In this document: piece after piece, positions 1 to 6,126 of the stretch
Layout: every line of letters begins with the position of its first letter
Numbering within the stretch: position 1 is the first letter of the stretch
DNA from: an uncultured Gemmatimonadota bacterium
GTDB taxonomy: Bacteria > Gemmatimonadota > Gemmatimonadetes > Gemmatimonadales > Gemmatimonadaceae
Length of the DNA stretch: 6,926 bases
Assembly (NCBI GenBank): GCA_903894655.1
Contig: CAITQY010000431.1
Span: 1 to 6,926, forward strand
Direction of reading: 5' to 3'
The notes under the pieces: model-generated
What the model saw: only the letters and a program-made list of their open reading frames with translations
The model's database searches: none
What the model was told of the DNA's origin: nothing
Position numbers and translations under genes: made by a program

Positions 1-14
1 CTCGAACGCCTCTC

Positions 15-71
15 ATGCAACGCATACAGAATTGAAAGCTCCGCACCAAGCTCCTCACGGCCTTCGGCGTC
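15..71 (+). other. Probable true 5' end of the chemoreceptor gene, interrupted by TGA at 33-35
   Basis: In the same frame as the chemoreceptor, ATG 15 opens MQRIQN, then TGA (33-35), then KLRTKLLTAFGVV running into the annotated ORF. A tryptophan codon (TGG) in place of TGA would give MQRIQNWKLRTKLL, a very ordinary chemoreceptor start: short cytoplasmic basic segment, then the first membrane helix. Only 14 nt precede ATG 15, so its ribosome binding site cannot be judged. Reading: either a nonsense mutation, a single-base sequence error, or readthrough. Confidence 0.5.
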
Positions 72-2063
72 GTGCTCTCGCTCTTTGCCGTGCAGTCCGT
101 GATCTCTTTCCGCTCCACCGTCGCGAGCAGGGACGCGGTGAAGTGGACCGATCACACCCATGAGGTCATCGCCGTGGCCAGCGATGCGCTGGCCGCGTTG
201 GTGAACATGGAAACCGGCTACCGTGGCTTCCTTGTGACGGGGCGTGACGTGTTTCTCGAGCCGTATACGATTGGCCTGGAGCGTGCACCGGCCGCGCTGG
301 CGCAACTCATGAAGCTGACCGCTGACAATCCGGCGCAGGTCGCGCGTTGGACTGACCTCACGGCGCGCGCGAAGGCGTGGCAGGACGAGATCACCACGCC
401 GGGCATCGCGCTGCGTCGTCGCGTGGCCAGCGGTGCCGCGACCCAGCAGGATATCGTGGCGTTCGAGACCAGTGGCAAGGGAAAACAGCACTTCGATGGC
501 ATGCGCGGCGTGTTCGCCGAGGCGATCGGTGCAGAGCGTACGCTGATGACGTCGCGAAACGCCGAAAGCGCACGCGCCTCCCGTCAGCTGCTGGTAGTGA
601 TCGTTGGTGGCACGGTGGCACTGGTCGTGCTCGGTCTGATCATCGCGCAGGTGATCGCGGCCGTGATCGGACGTCCCGTCAACACGCTGGCAGTGGCTGC
701 CCAAGCGCTCGCCCGCGGTGAGCTCGACGTCACGCTTCCTACCGAATCGGGTGATGAAGTCGGTGATCTCTCGCGTTCGTTCCGGGAGATGGTGACGGCA
801 CAGCAGGAGATCACGAAGAGTGCTGCCGCCATCGCGGCGGGCGATGTGTCGGTGGCCATTCAGCCACGCAGTGAGAAGGACGTGCTGGGGCATGCCTTTG
901 TGGCCCTGCGTTCGACGCTGGATGGCTTGGTGCAGGAAACCTCGGGATTGGTCGCCGCTGCCAAAGCCGGCGATCTCTCCACGCGCGGTAACGCCGCGGC
1001 CTTTTCGGGCGCGTATCATGACCTCGTGTTGGGGATCAATGAAACGCTCGATGCCGTGGTCGATCCGATCAACGAGGCGCTGACGGTGCTGGAGCATGCG
1101 GCGGCGCGTGACCTCTCCAACCGCGTGCGCGGCACGTTCTCGGGCGATCACGCGCGCCTCGCCGACGCGGCCAATCTTGCCCTCGGCAACCTCGCCACGG
1201 CGCTCCACGAGGTCGAGGTGGCCACCGAGCAGATTGCCCACGCCTCAGCGCAGGTGGCGGCTGGCAGCCAGTCACTGGCCGACGTGGCCTCTGCACAAGC
1301 CGCGTCGATGGAGGAGATTTCTGCTGCCGTTCAAGAGCAGTCCACGGTGACCACGCGGACGGCCGGTCTCGCCAAGGAAGCCAGCGAGCTCACGGGCCAC
1401 GTGCGCGATCGCGTCCGCTCCGGGGCTGAGTCGATGCACGAGCTGGACGGTGCCATGACGCGGATGACGGATTCCGCGAAGAAGACCGCGCAGATCGTGA
1501 AGCGCATCGACGAGATCGCCTTCCAGACCAACTTGCTGGCGCTCAACGCGGCGGTCGAGGCCGCACGTGCCGGCGATGCGGGCCGAGGCTTTGCGGTGGT
1601 CGCTGACGAAGTACGACAGCTCGCCATCCGCGCGGCGGAGGCGGCTAAGGAGACGTCAAGTCTGATCGAGCAGACCGTGGTGTCCACGAGCGAGAGCACC
1701 GTCATCAGCCGACGGGTCGGTGACCACCTCAGCAGCGTCCAGACCGAAATCAACCGTGTCGCGACCGTGGTGGAGGAAATCGCGTCTGACTGCGTGATGC
1801 AGCGCGACCAAACGGCCGACATTCGCAACACGTTGGAGCAAGTCGGTCGGCACACTCAGGAATCGGCCGCCAACGCGGAAGAGAGCGCCAGCGCGTCCGA
1901 GGAGCTCATCGCGCAGGCCGCGATGATGAAGGACCTGGTGCAAGCCTTCGTGCTGCACGACGACGGACGAGCGGCGCGTACGTCAGATGCGCTCGTCGAC
2001 AAGAGGAGTCGAAAGCCGGCGCGAGCGCCCCGGCTCTCGGTAATGGCCGCTAGCGGCTTCTGA
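72..2063 (+). CDS. Methyl-accepting chemotaxis protein (CHASE3-like sensor, multiple HAMP units); N-terminus uncertain
   Basis: Membrane chemoreceptor that would signal to CheA/CheW. Numbering from GTG 72 (663 aa): a periplasmic helical region carries the CHASE3-type motif ETGYRGFLVTG (47-57). A membrane helix spans about 173-198, followed by a canonical HAMP (198-245) and about three further HAMP-like units (roughly 250-287, 288-335, 330-385). The signalling domain has the hairpin-tip core IAFQTNLLALNAAVEAARAG from residue 482, then GRGFAVVADEVRQLA. A glutamate-rich stretch (EESASASEE, 603-611) looks like a methylation helix. No CheR/CheB-docking pentapeptide is visible at the C-terminus (ends AASGF). 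GTG 72 is the only legal in-frame start after an in-frame TGA at 33-35, but it has no Shine-Dalgarno sequence and removes half of the first membrane helix. The codons just before it read KLRTKLLTAFGV, typical of receptor N-termini. The natural start is probably ATG 15, making this possibly a broken gene or a base error. The family call is secure; the intactness is not. Confidence 0.9.
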   Translation: MLSLFAVQSVISFRSTVASRDAVKWTDHTHEVIAVASDALAALVNMETGYRGFLVTGRDVFLEPYTIGLERAPAALAQLMKLTADNPAQVARWTDLTARAKAWQDEITTPGIALRRRVASGAATQQDIVAFETSGKGKQHFDGMRGVFAEAIGAERTLMTSRNAESARASRQLLVVIVGGTVALVVLGLIIAQVIAAVIGRPVNTLAVAAQALARGELDVTLPTESGDEVGDLSRSFREMVTAQQEITKSAAAIAAGDVSVAIQPRSEKDVLGHAFVALRSTLDGLVQETSGLVAAAKAGDLSTRGNAAAFSGAYHDLVLGINETLDAVVDPINEALTVLEHAAARDLSNRVRGTFSGDHARLADAANLALGNLATALHEVEVATEQIAHASAQVAAGSQSLADVASAQAASMEEISAAVQEQSTVTTRTAGLAKEASELTGHVRDRVRSGAESMHELDGAMTRMTDSAKKTAQIVKRIDEIAFQTNLLALNAAVEAARAGDAGRGFAVVADEVRQLAIRAAEAAKETSSLIEQTVVSTSESTVISRRVGDHLSSVQTEINRVATVVEEIASDCVMQRDQTADIRNTLEQVGRHTQESAANAEESASASEELIAQAAMMKDLVQAFVLHDDGRAARTSDALVDKRSRKPARAPRLSVMAASGF

Positions 2064-2093
2064 CGTCGGCGTCGACGTTCGACGACGACGTCA
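2061..2093. terminator. Bidirectional stem-loop between convergent genes
   Basis: Bases 2061-2074 pair with 2080-2093: 13 of 14 positions are Watson-Crick, with one G/A mismatch (2069/2085), around the 5-nt loop ACGTT (2075-2079). The stem begins at the chemoreceptor's own TGA stop and ends 4 nt from the mqnD stop codon on the other strand. This position is expected of a shared terminator for two converging transcripts. Neither side has a clear U-tract, so it may terminate poorly alone, rely on Rho, or mainly protect 3' ends. Confidence 0.6.
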
Positions 2094-2097
2094 TGCG

Positions 2098-2898
2098 CTA
2101 CGGTTCGCGGCTGCCGGTCAGCCGCGCAATCGCCCGCATGCCGTCGTCGCCGATGTCGAGGCTGTGTGCGTTTACATACAGCGCGATGTGCTGCGCGCAC
2201 ACGGCCTCGGACATTTCCTGGGCGTGGGCGCGCACGTAGTCGCGACTCGCCTCGGGATTGTCGAACGCGTATTGCACCGACGCGCGAATGGCGCGTTCCA
2301 CTTCGGCCGCGACGTCGGCGCTGAGGTCGGCGCGCGCACAGATACCGGCCAGTGGCACCGGTAGGTTGGTCTCGCGCTCCCACCAGTCGCCCAGATCGAT
2401 CGCCTTGTGCAGCCCGTGATCGGCGTAGGTGAACCGGCTCTCGTGAATGACGAGCCCCGCGTGCACGTCACCATCGCTCACGGCCTGTAGGATGCGGTCG
2501 TAGCGCATCTCGACCACATCCTCGAGATCGGGCGCAGCGAGACGCAGCAGGCGATACGCCGTAGTTTCCCGGCCGGGGATCGCCACACGACCGCTCACCG
2601 CCTGAGCCAGTGACATCGGCGTGCGCGTGACCACGAGAGGACCCACGCCGTGTCCGAGGGCCGCGCCGCTGCGGAGTAGTCGATAGCCGCTGCCCACGGC
2701 GGCGAAAGCCCCGACACTGAGTTTGGTGAGATCGAACGCGCCGTGGTGCGCGCGACGGTTCAGTTCCTCGATGTCGAGCAGCACCGGCGTAATGCGCACG
2801 GGCGTATCGACGAGGCCGAACGTGAGTGCGTGAAACGCAAACGTGTCGTTGGGGCAGGGGGAATAGCCGAAGGTCAGTTCACGCATGGGCGGATGCAT
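2098..2898 (-). CDS. mqnD: 1,4-dihydroxy-6-naphthoate synthase, MqnD (futalosine menaquinone pathway)
   Basis: Converts cyclic dehypoxanthine futalosine to 1,4-dihydroxy-6-naphthoate, a late ring-forming step of futalosine-type menaquinone synthesis; a cytosolic protein with a periplasmic-binding-protein-like fold. The 266-aa length fits the family. Family marks: GYSPCPNDTFAFHAL (11-25), the IEELNRRA segment (43-50), FDLTKLS (55-61), RSGAALGHGVGPLVV (76-90), and HESRFTY (152-158) followed by DLGDWWERETNLPVPL (168-183). His152 lies where the catalytic base of MqnD is expected. The start at 2898 is preferred over the internal ATG at 2886: GAGG sits 9 nt before the former and nothing similar precedes the latter. 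The first 20 nt overlap the end of mqnB, implying translational coupling. MqnA is a related fold, but the SPCPNDTF and HESRFTY pattern favours MqnD. Confidence 0.93.
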   Translation of the reverse strand: MHPPMRELTFGYSPCPNDTFAFHALTFGLVDTPVRITPVLLDIEELNRRAHHGAFDLTKLSVGAFAAVGSGYRLLRSGAALGHGVGPLVVTRTPMSLAQAVSGRVAIPGRETTAYRLLRLAAPDLEDVVEMRYDRILQAVSDGDVHAGLVIHESRFTYADHGLHKAIDLGDWWERETNLPVPLAGICARADLSADVAAEVERAIRASVQYAFDNPEASRDYVRAHAQEMSEAVCAQHIALYVNAHSLDIGDDGMRAIARLTGSREP

Positions 2899-3469
2899 CG
2901 GTCAGCGCCTCGCGCACCGCGTGCACCAGTTGCGGTGTGACGGCGGTGATGGCGGCAAAGGCCGCATCGAAATGCCAGCGTGCGCGATCCGCTTCTTCGA
3001 TGTCGTTCGAAATCGCGCGCACTTCAATGGCCGGCACGCCGGCGAGTTGGGCGGCGCGGAGCACGCCGAACCCTTCCATGGCTTCCACGTCGCAGTGCGA
3101 CGTGCCACCCACGCGGGCACTGGTGCCGATGGACAGCGTGATCGCGTGTGGCAGCGCGTGCTGTACCACATGCAGCAGCATCGGAGATGCGCTCACCATA
3201 CTCGGCGCCCACTCAGCCGGCACGTTCGAGTCGCAGTACCGCGCCTCGGAGCCGATCACGAGCGACGCCGGCGCGAACGCGCGCGCGCGACGGGCACCGG
3301 CGATGCCGACATGCAGAATGGCGGCCGGCTGCCATGCGGCAATTGCGGCCGCCGTGCGCGCTGCGGCCTCCACGGGCCCCACGCCGCACTGCAGCACCAG
3401 CCATCCGTCGGGCGTCGCGAGTTCGCGTGCCGTGGCTGCGACCACCAGAATGCGTGCGCGATCGTTCAT
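2879..3469 (-). CDS. mqnB: Futalosine hydrolase, MqnB
   Basis: Cleaves futalosine (or aminodeoxyfutalosine) at the N-glycosidic bond to give dehypoxanthine futalosine plus the base; belongs to the PNP/UDP phosphorylase (MTA/SAH nucleosidase-like) fold. The 196-aa protein opens with ILVVAATARELA (7-18). It has CGVGPVEAA (28-36), HVGIAGA (53-59), the sugar-binding segment DVEAMEGFG (127-135), and AISNDIEEADRARWHF (152-167), where Asp156 is the likely catalytic acid. It is slightly short for the family, but both ends look complete. The start is supported by GAGGA 5 nt before ATG 3469. It lies 36 nt after the SRPBCC-VOC gene and overlaps mqnD by 20 nt, so the two menaquinone steps are made together. 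A general nucleosidase role is the main alternative, disfavoured by the adjacent mqnD. Confidence 0.92.
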   Translation of the reverse strand: MNDRARILVVAATARELATPDGWLVLQCGVGPVEAAARTAAAIAAWQPAAILHVGIAGARRARAFAPASLVIGSEARYCDSNVPAEWAPSMVSASPMLLHVVQHALPHAITLSIGTSARVGGTSHCDVEAMEGFGVLRAAQLAGVPAIEVRAISNDIEEADRARWHFDAAFAAITAVTPQLVHAVREALTDASAHA

Positions 3470-3505
3470 GACGTCCTCATCCCGAGAAGTCTACGCGATC
3501 ACGCG

Positions 3506-4432
3506 TCACTCTACGAGTTCGCCGCCCCAGCTGGCAGGATCCACGTCGGCGATCGTTTGTGTGAGCGTCCAGGCGTGCCCGGCCGGGTCGCGCACCGAGG
3601 CCTGCCGCTCGCCATCGGGGTGATCGGCGGGCGGGGTGAGGCCGGTGGCGCCCAGGGCGATCGCGCGGGCGTAGGCGGTGTGCACGTCGGGGACACGCAC
3701 CATCAGTACGGCCGGCGGACGTCCACCGGTGGCGGGCGCCGCGACCGCATCCCACGCCACCACCACCATGGCGCCCGTGCCGATGGTGAGTTGCACGCGC
3801 TGTTGTCCGCGCCCTCGCGGGATGCGTAGATGCTCGCGGGCGCCGAGCACGTCGCGCAACCACGCCACGGCCGCTTCGATATCGGGGTAGCTGCGCATGG
3901 GGATGAACGCGGCGTCCGGAATGGAGCGATTACGGAGTGGCGCCGACACACGCTCGTCCATCACGGCATTCGCGATGACGCCATCAGCGATGACCGTGTC
4001 CTGATGCGCGAGAATCATCGGCCATGCGGCCTCGTGGGCATCGCGCGCATCGGCGGTGGCGAACCCTTCGTGCGTAAGTGTGACCTGCGTGAAGTCACCG
4101 GCAACCGCGTCGAGATGCACGGTGAGTGTGGTCTCGGCACCGGCGGTGCCGCCAGTGCCGGTGACCCAGCTGAGTGACACCAGCGCATCAGGCACGAGCC
4201 GCAGAAAACGACCGTAGTGCGGATGACGCACGGGCTCACGTGCATCGGTGAACCGTTGCACGACGTCAAAGAAGAACGGCTCGCCGACCTCGGCCCGCAG
4301 GCGCGCGGTGTCGGATTCGGCAAACCACGAGCCCCATCCAGTGGTCCACGCGCGATAGAGCGCGGCGGCGGAGCGCGGTGAGGTGCGGGTGATGGTCAGG
4401 GCGTGCATGGCGGTAATGTATGCGCGGCGCAC
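3506..4432 (-). CDS. SRPBCC (AHSA1-like) plus VOC/glyoxalase two-domain protein
   Basis: Numbering from ATG 4408 (300 aa): residues 1-140 resemble the AHSA1/START-like SRPBCC fold. They open with LTITRTS, an ALYRAWT helix and the WGSWFAE segment, then strand-rich sequence including THEGF and a C-terminal helix (HEAAWPMILAHQ). SRPBCC proteins bind hydrophobic ligands in a helix-grip cavity. Residues 165-290 match the PhnB-like VOC family: FIPMRSYPDIEAAVAWLRDVLGA at 168-190, then VRVPDVHTAYARA, and the signature end GERQASVRDPAGHAW (266-280). The usual first VOC metal histidine is not evident, so it may be a binding rather than a catalytic domain. Start: GTG 4432 has AAGGA 8 nt upstream and lies 4 nt after the R2lox stop, giving 308 aa; ATG 4408 has no clear Shine-Dalgarno sequence but fits the domain start. 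The substrate is unknown. Confidence 0.8.
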   Translation of the reverse strand: MRRAYITAMHALTITRTSPRSAAALYRAWTTGWGSWFAESDTARLRAEVGEPFFFDVVQRFTDAREPVRHPHYGRFLRLVPDALVSLSWVTGTGGTAGAETTLTVHLDAVAGDFTQVTLTHEGFATADARDAHEAAWPMILAHQDTVIADGVIANAVMDERVSAPLRNRSIPDAAFIPMRSYPDIEAAVAWLRDVLGAREHLRIPRGRGQQRVQLTIGTGAMVVVAWDAVAAPATGGRPPAVLMVRVPDVHTAYARAIALGATGLTPPADHPDGERQASVRDPAGHAWTLTQTIADVDPASWGGELVE

Positions 4433-4436
4433 GCCG

Positions 4437-5801
4437 CTATTCCTTCGTGCCCACCGGCACGCCCTGGGCGCGGGCCCGCTCCAGCCGATCCATGCGCTTC
4501 GCGCCCTGCGACATGGCGTGCTCCACGAACGGCGCCGCAGACAGCGCGAACGGCACAGCGTCGGTGGGATACGCCGCAAACGCTTCTGTGATCACGGCGA
4601 TGGTGGGGTCCATCAACACGTTCATGGTGTCGGCAATGGCGTCCCACACGGGCGCACCGTGCTCGACACCTAACCGCGACAGCAGATACAGTCCGTACGC
4701 GATGTGGCGCGACTCATCGAGCTTGAGCAGCGCCGTCATCTGCTGCATCCCCGGCAGGATACCGCGCGACACGAGAATTTCGTGGAACATGTGATATCCC
4801 GTTTCCGCCAGCACGCCTTCCACGATCATGTTGTACGTGGTCGACGCGCGGGCCTGCGCGACCGGCGACGTGTCGTGGCGGAGCCGTTGCATCGCCTGCG
4901 GGAGTGCCTCGGTGAAGATCGTGTGATACGCGGGCGTGTGGAATCGGGTCAAATCGGTATCGAGTGCGCCCACGGCGTGCAGAAACCGATGCATGCCTTC
5001 CACGTGCTTCGCCTCTTCCCATACGAATGACGTGAGATACAACTGTTCGTCGAGCCGCCGCTCCTGCGACACCACATCCAACAGCGGCAGGATATCGATC
5101 ACCACGGCCTCTTCGCCGCCCTGAAACAGCGTGGCGAGACGGAGCAGCAGGTCCTGCTCGTCGGGCGCGAGCGTGCGCCACTGCTGCGCATCAACGGTGA
5201 AGTCGATGTCGGCCGGATTCCAGATGCCATGCCGCTTCGCTTTCTCCCAGAGGCGCCAGGGCACGGAGTCGTCGGTGAGTGCGCCCCGCTCGAGACTCCG
5301 GAACCCCGGTCGCGGCGCCGACACGTTGGTTGGGACCGCGGTGTGGTCCGGCGTGGCATGGTCTGGCGCGTTGCCCGCGGAGGGCGCGCCGTCATCAGCC
5401 AGCGGACTTACCGTACGCGCTACGTCCACGAGCGCATTGGCGGCGCCCACATGCGGCAGCAGCATGGGCAACATCCCTTTCGCCAGCGTGAGATGCCCGC
5501 GCATGAGCGCGACGGTGGGTGCTTCGTGCCCACGCAACACCGACAGCCACGCGCTGAGTGGTCCGCTGATGACAAACTTCGCCTGTTTGAGGTCGGCCTC
5601 GGTGGCGAGGCGTGCGGCGTGACAGCGCCCGTGCTTGAGGTCCAGAAACACTGCAGCCGACGGAAACGCGGTGCTGGTGTCGGCGGTGCGTTGGAGGCAT
5701 ACCGCCCCGTCCCACCGGCGCGCGGCGTCCCGGTACATGACACTGGATTCCAGCGCGGCGCCCAGCGCCACTGCCCACTCGTGGGAAAACAGGGGATGCA
5801 T
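4437..5801 (-). CDS. SCP2 sterol-carrier domain fused to R2-like ligand-binding oxidase (R2lox)
   Basis: A 454-aa two-domain protein. Residues ~1-125 resemble an SCP2 lipid-carrier domain: MHPLFSHEWAVALGAAL at the start, a RWDGAVCLQ strand, and FVISGPLSAWLSVLRG (76-91) followed by ALMRGHLTLAKGM. A Pro/Ala/Asp/His-rich linker (~131-165) precedes a ferritin-like R2lox domain (~166-440) close to the Mycobacterium tuberculosis Rv0233 type: WNPADIDF (194-201), GGEEAV, WEEAKH, TYNMIVEG, DESRH. All six Mn/Fe ligands expected from Rv0233 are present: Glu230, Glu263, His266, Glu328, Glu363, His366. The Val233-Tyr323 pair that forms the family's ether crosslink is also present. R2lox proteins bind a long-chain fatty acid at the metal site; their physiological reaction is unknown. 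ATG 5801 is chosen because the SCP2 domain begins there; the open frame continues to 6176 but is non-homologous Arg-rich sequence. No clear Shine-Dalgarno sequence precedes ATG 5801. It appears to be first gene of the minus-strand operon. Confidence 0.9.
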   Translation of the reverse strand: MHPLFSHEWAVALGAALESSVMYRDAARRWDGAVCLQRTADTSTAFPSAAVFLDLKHGRCHAARLATEADLKQAKFVISGPLSAWLSVLRGHEAPTVALMRGHLTLAKGMLPMLLPHVGAANALVDVARTVSPLADDGAPSAGNAPDHATPDHTAVPTNVSAPRPGFRSLERGALTDDSVPWRLWEKAKRHGIWNPADIDFTVDAQQWRTLAPDEQDLLLRLATLFQGGEEAVVIDILPLLDVVSQERRLDEQLYLTSFVWEEAKHVEGMHRFLHAVGALDTDLTRFHTPAYHTIFTEALPQAMQRLRHDTSPVAQARASTTYNMIVEGVLAETGYHMFHEILVSRGILPGMQQMTALLKLDESRHIAYGLYLLSRLGVEHGAPVWDAIADTMNVLMDPTIAVITEAFAAYPTDAVPFALSAAPFVEHAMSQGAKRMDRLERARAQGVPVGTKE

Positions 5802-5881
5802 GTTCGGTCGATCAGGGTGAATGCGCGTAGCGACGTGAGCGCCGTTTCCCAAAGCCACTCGAACGCGCCTGTTCGTTTCGG

Positions 5882-5910
5882 ATGCTAGCCGCCAGTGGCG
5901 GCACCGGCAA
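5882..5910 (-). promoter_or_regulatory. Candidate sigma-70-type promoter for the R2lox-mqn operon
   Basis: On the minus strand, TTGCCG (5910-5905) and TAGCAT (5887-5882) are separated by exactly 17 nt; each matches 4 of 6 bases of the sigma-70 consensus. Transcription would begin near 5875, leaving a leader of about 75 nt before ATG 5801. The spacer contains a perfect 7-bp-arm palindrome. It is the best minus-strand candidate I found in the gap, but short motifs of this quality can arise by chance. Confidence 0.35.
5888..5902. promoter_or_regulatory. Perfect 15-bp dyad (7-bp arms, 1-nt centre), candidate operator
   Basis: GCCGCCA-G-TGGCGGC reads the same on both strands except for the central base. 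It lies between the putative -35 and -10 elements of the minus-strand promoter, so a bound regulator would block or remodel that promoter. Half-site CGCCA/TGGCG recurs in the second dyad at 6044-6062. No regulator gene is in the window. Confidence 0.4.
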
Positions 5911-6043
5911 TCCACTGTCGCGTAGTCGGGTGATGACCATCGGCCGTGGTATGGACCTGACGGGGACTCCACGGGGGCCTCCCGGACTGGCGTGACATCG
6001 CGGGAGCGCGAGCCCGTTCGTACGCGAGTGGCGAAAACATCAA

Positions 6044-6062
6044 GCGCCAGCGAAGTTGGCGC
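6044..6062. repeat. Inverted repeat, 6-bp arms with 7-nt spacer, upstream of the monooxygenase
   Basis: GCGCCA (6044-6049) and TGGCGC (6057-6062) form a dyad around GCGAAGT, 64 nt before the monooxygenase start. It shares the CGCCA...TGGCG core with the dyad at 5888-5902. It could be an operator half-pair or a small hairpin in the leader RNA; the sequence does not distinguish these. Confidence 0.3.
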
Positions 6063-6126
6063 GATGCACTCCCGCGCGTCGCACGGGGGCTTGCTGACAT
6101 CACAAGACATGGACAGAGGAGTTCGC

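Larger units (their letters stand above)
5802..6126. other. Divergent intergenic control region
   Basis: This 325-nt gap separates the start codons of the R2lox fusion (leftward) and the monooxygenase (rightward). It holds the candidate leftward promoter, two dyads sharing a TGGCG half-site, and two extra TGGCG copies (5988-5992, 6029-6033). GAGGAG (6116-6121) is a good ribosome binding site 5 nt before ATG 6127. I found no convincing rightward -35/-10 pair and no small gene or RNA. A long open minus-strand frame crosses it, but its translation is Arg-rich and looks non-coding. Confidence 0.6.

Noticed and set aside
1331..1855. Minus-strand open frame of 174 codons inside the chemoreceptor
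   Set aside because: Antisense of the highly conserved signalling domain; Ser/Arg-rich with no recognisable motif.
3493..3506. Small hairpin (ACGCG/CGCGT, 4-nt loop) between the SRPBCC-VOC gene and mqnB as an internal terminator
   Set aside because: Only five pairs and no U-tract; too weak to split the operon.
2826..3829. Plus-strand open frames of 265 and 314 codons opposite mqnB and the SRPBCC-VOC gene
   Set aside because: Low-complexity Ala/Arg/Cys/His translations with no family resemblance; they mirror well-supported minus-strand genes.
4433..4579. Upstream extension of the SRPBCC-VOC frame to 4579
   Set aside because: Those residues (Arg/Cys/Trp/Pro-rich) are an out-of-frame reading of the R2lox C-terminus. 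The GTG at 4432 or ATG at 4408 fits the ribosome binding site and the domain start.
4437..5801. Class I ribonucleotide reductase small subunit (NrdB)
   Set aside because: No large-subunit gene nearby; the Val233/Tyr323 pair and the GGEEAV and TYNMIVEG motifs are those of R2lox, not of radical-generating R2 proteins.
5229..5888. Plus-strand open frame of 219 codons opposite the SCP2-R2lox gene
   Set aside because: Arg/Gly/His-rich shadow of a gene with complete active-site conservation on the other strand.
5947..5955. TGGTATGGA as an extended -10 for the rightward monooxygenase gene
   Set aside because: Only three of six hexamer matches, no supporting -35, and about 170 nt from the start codon.
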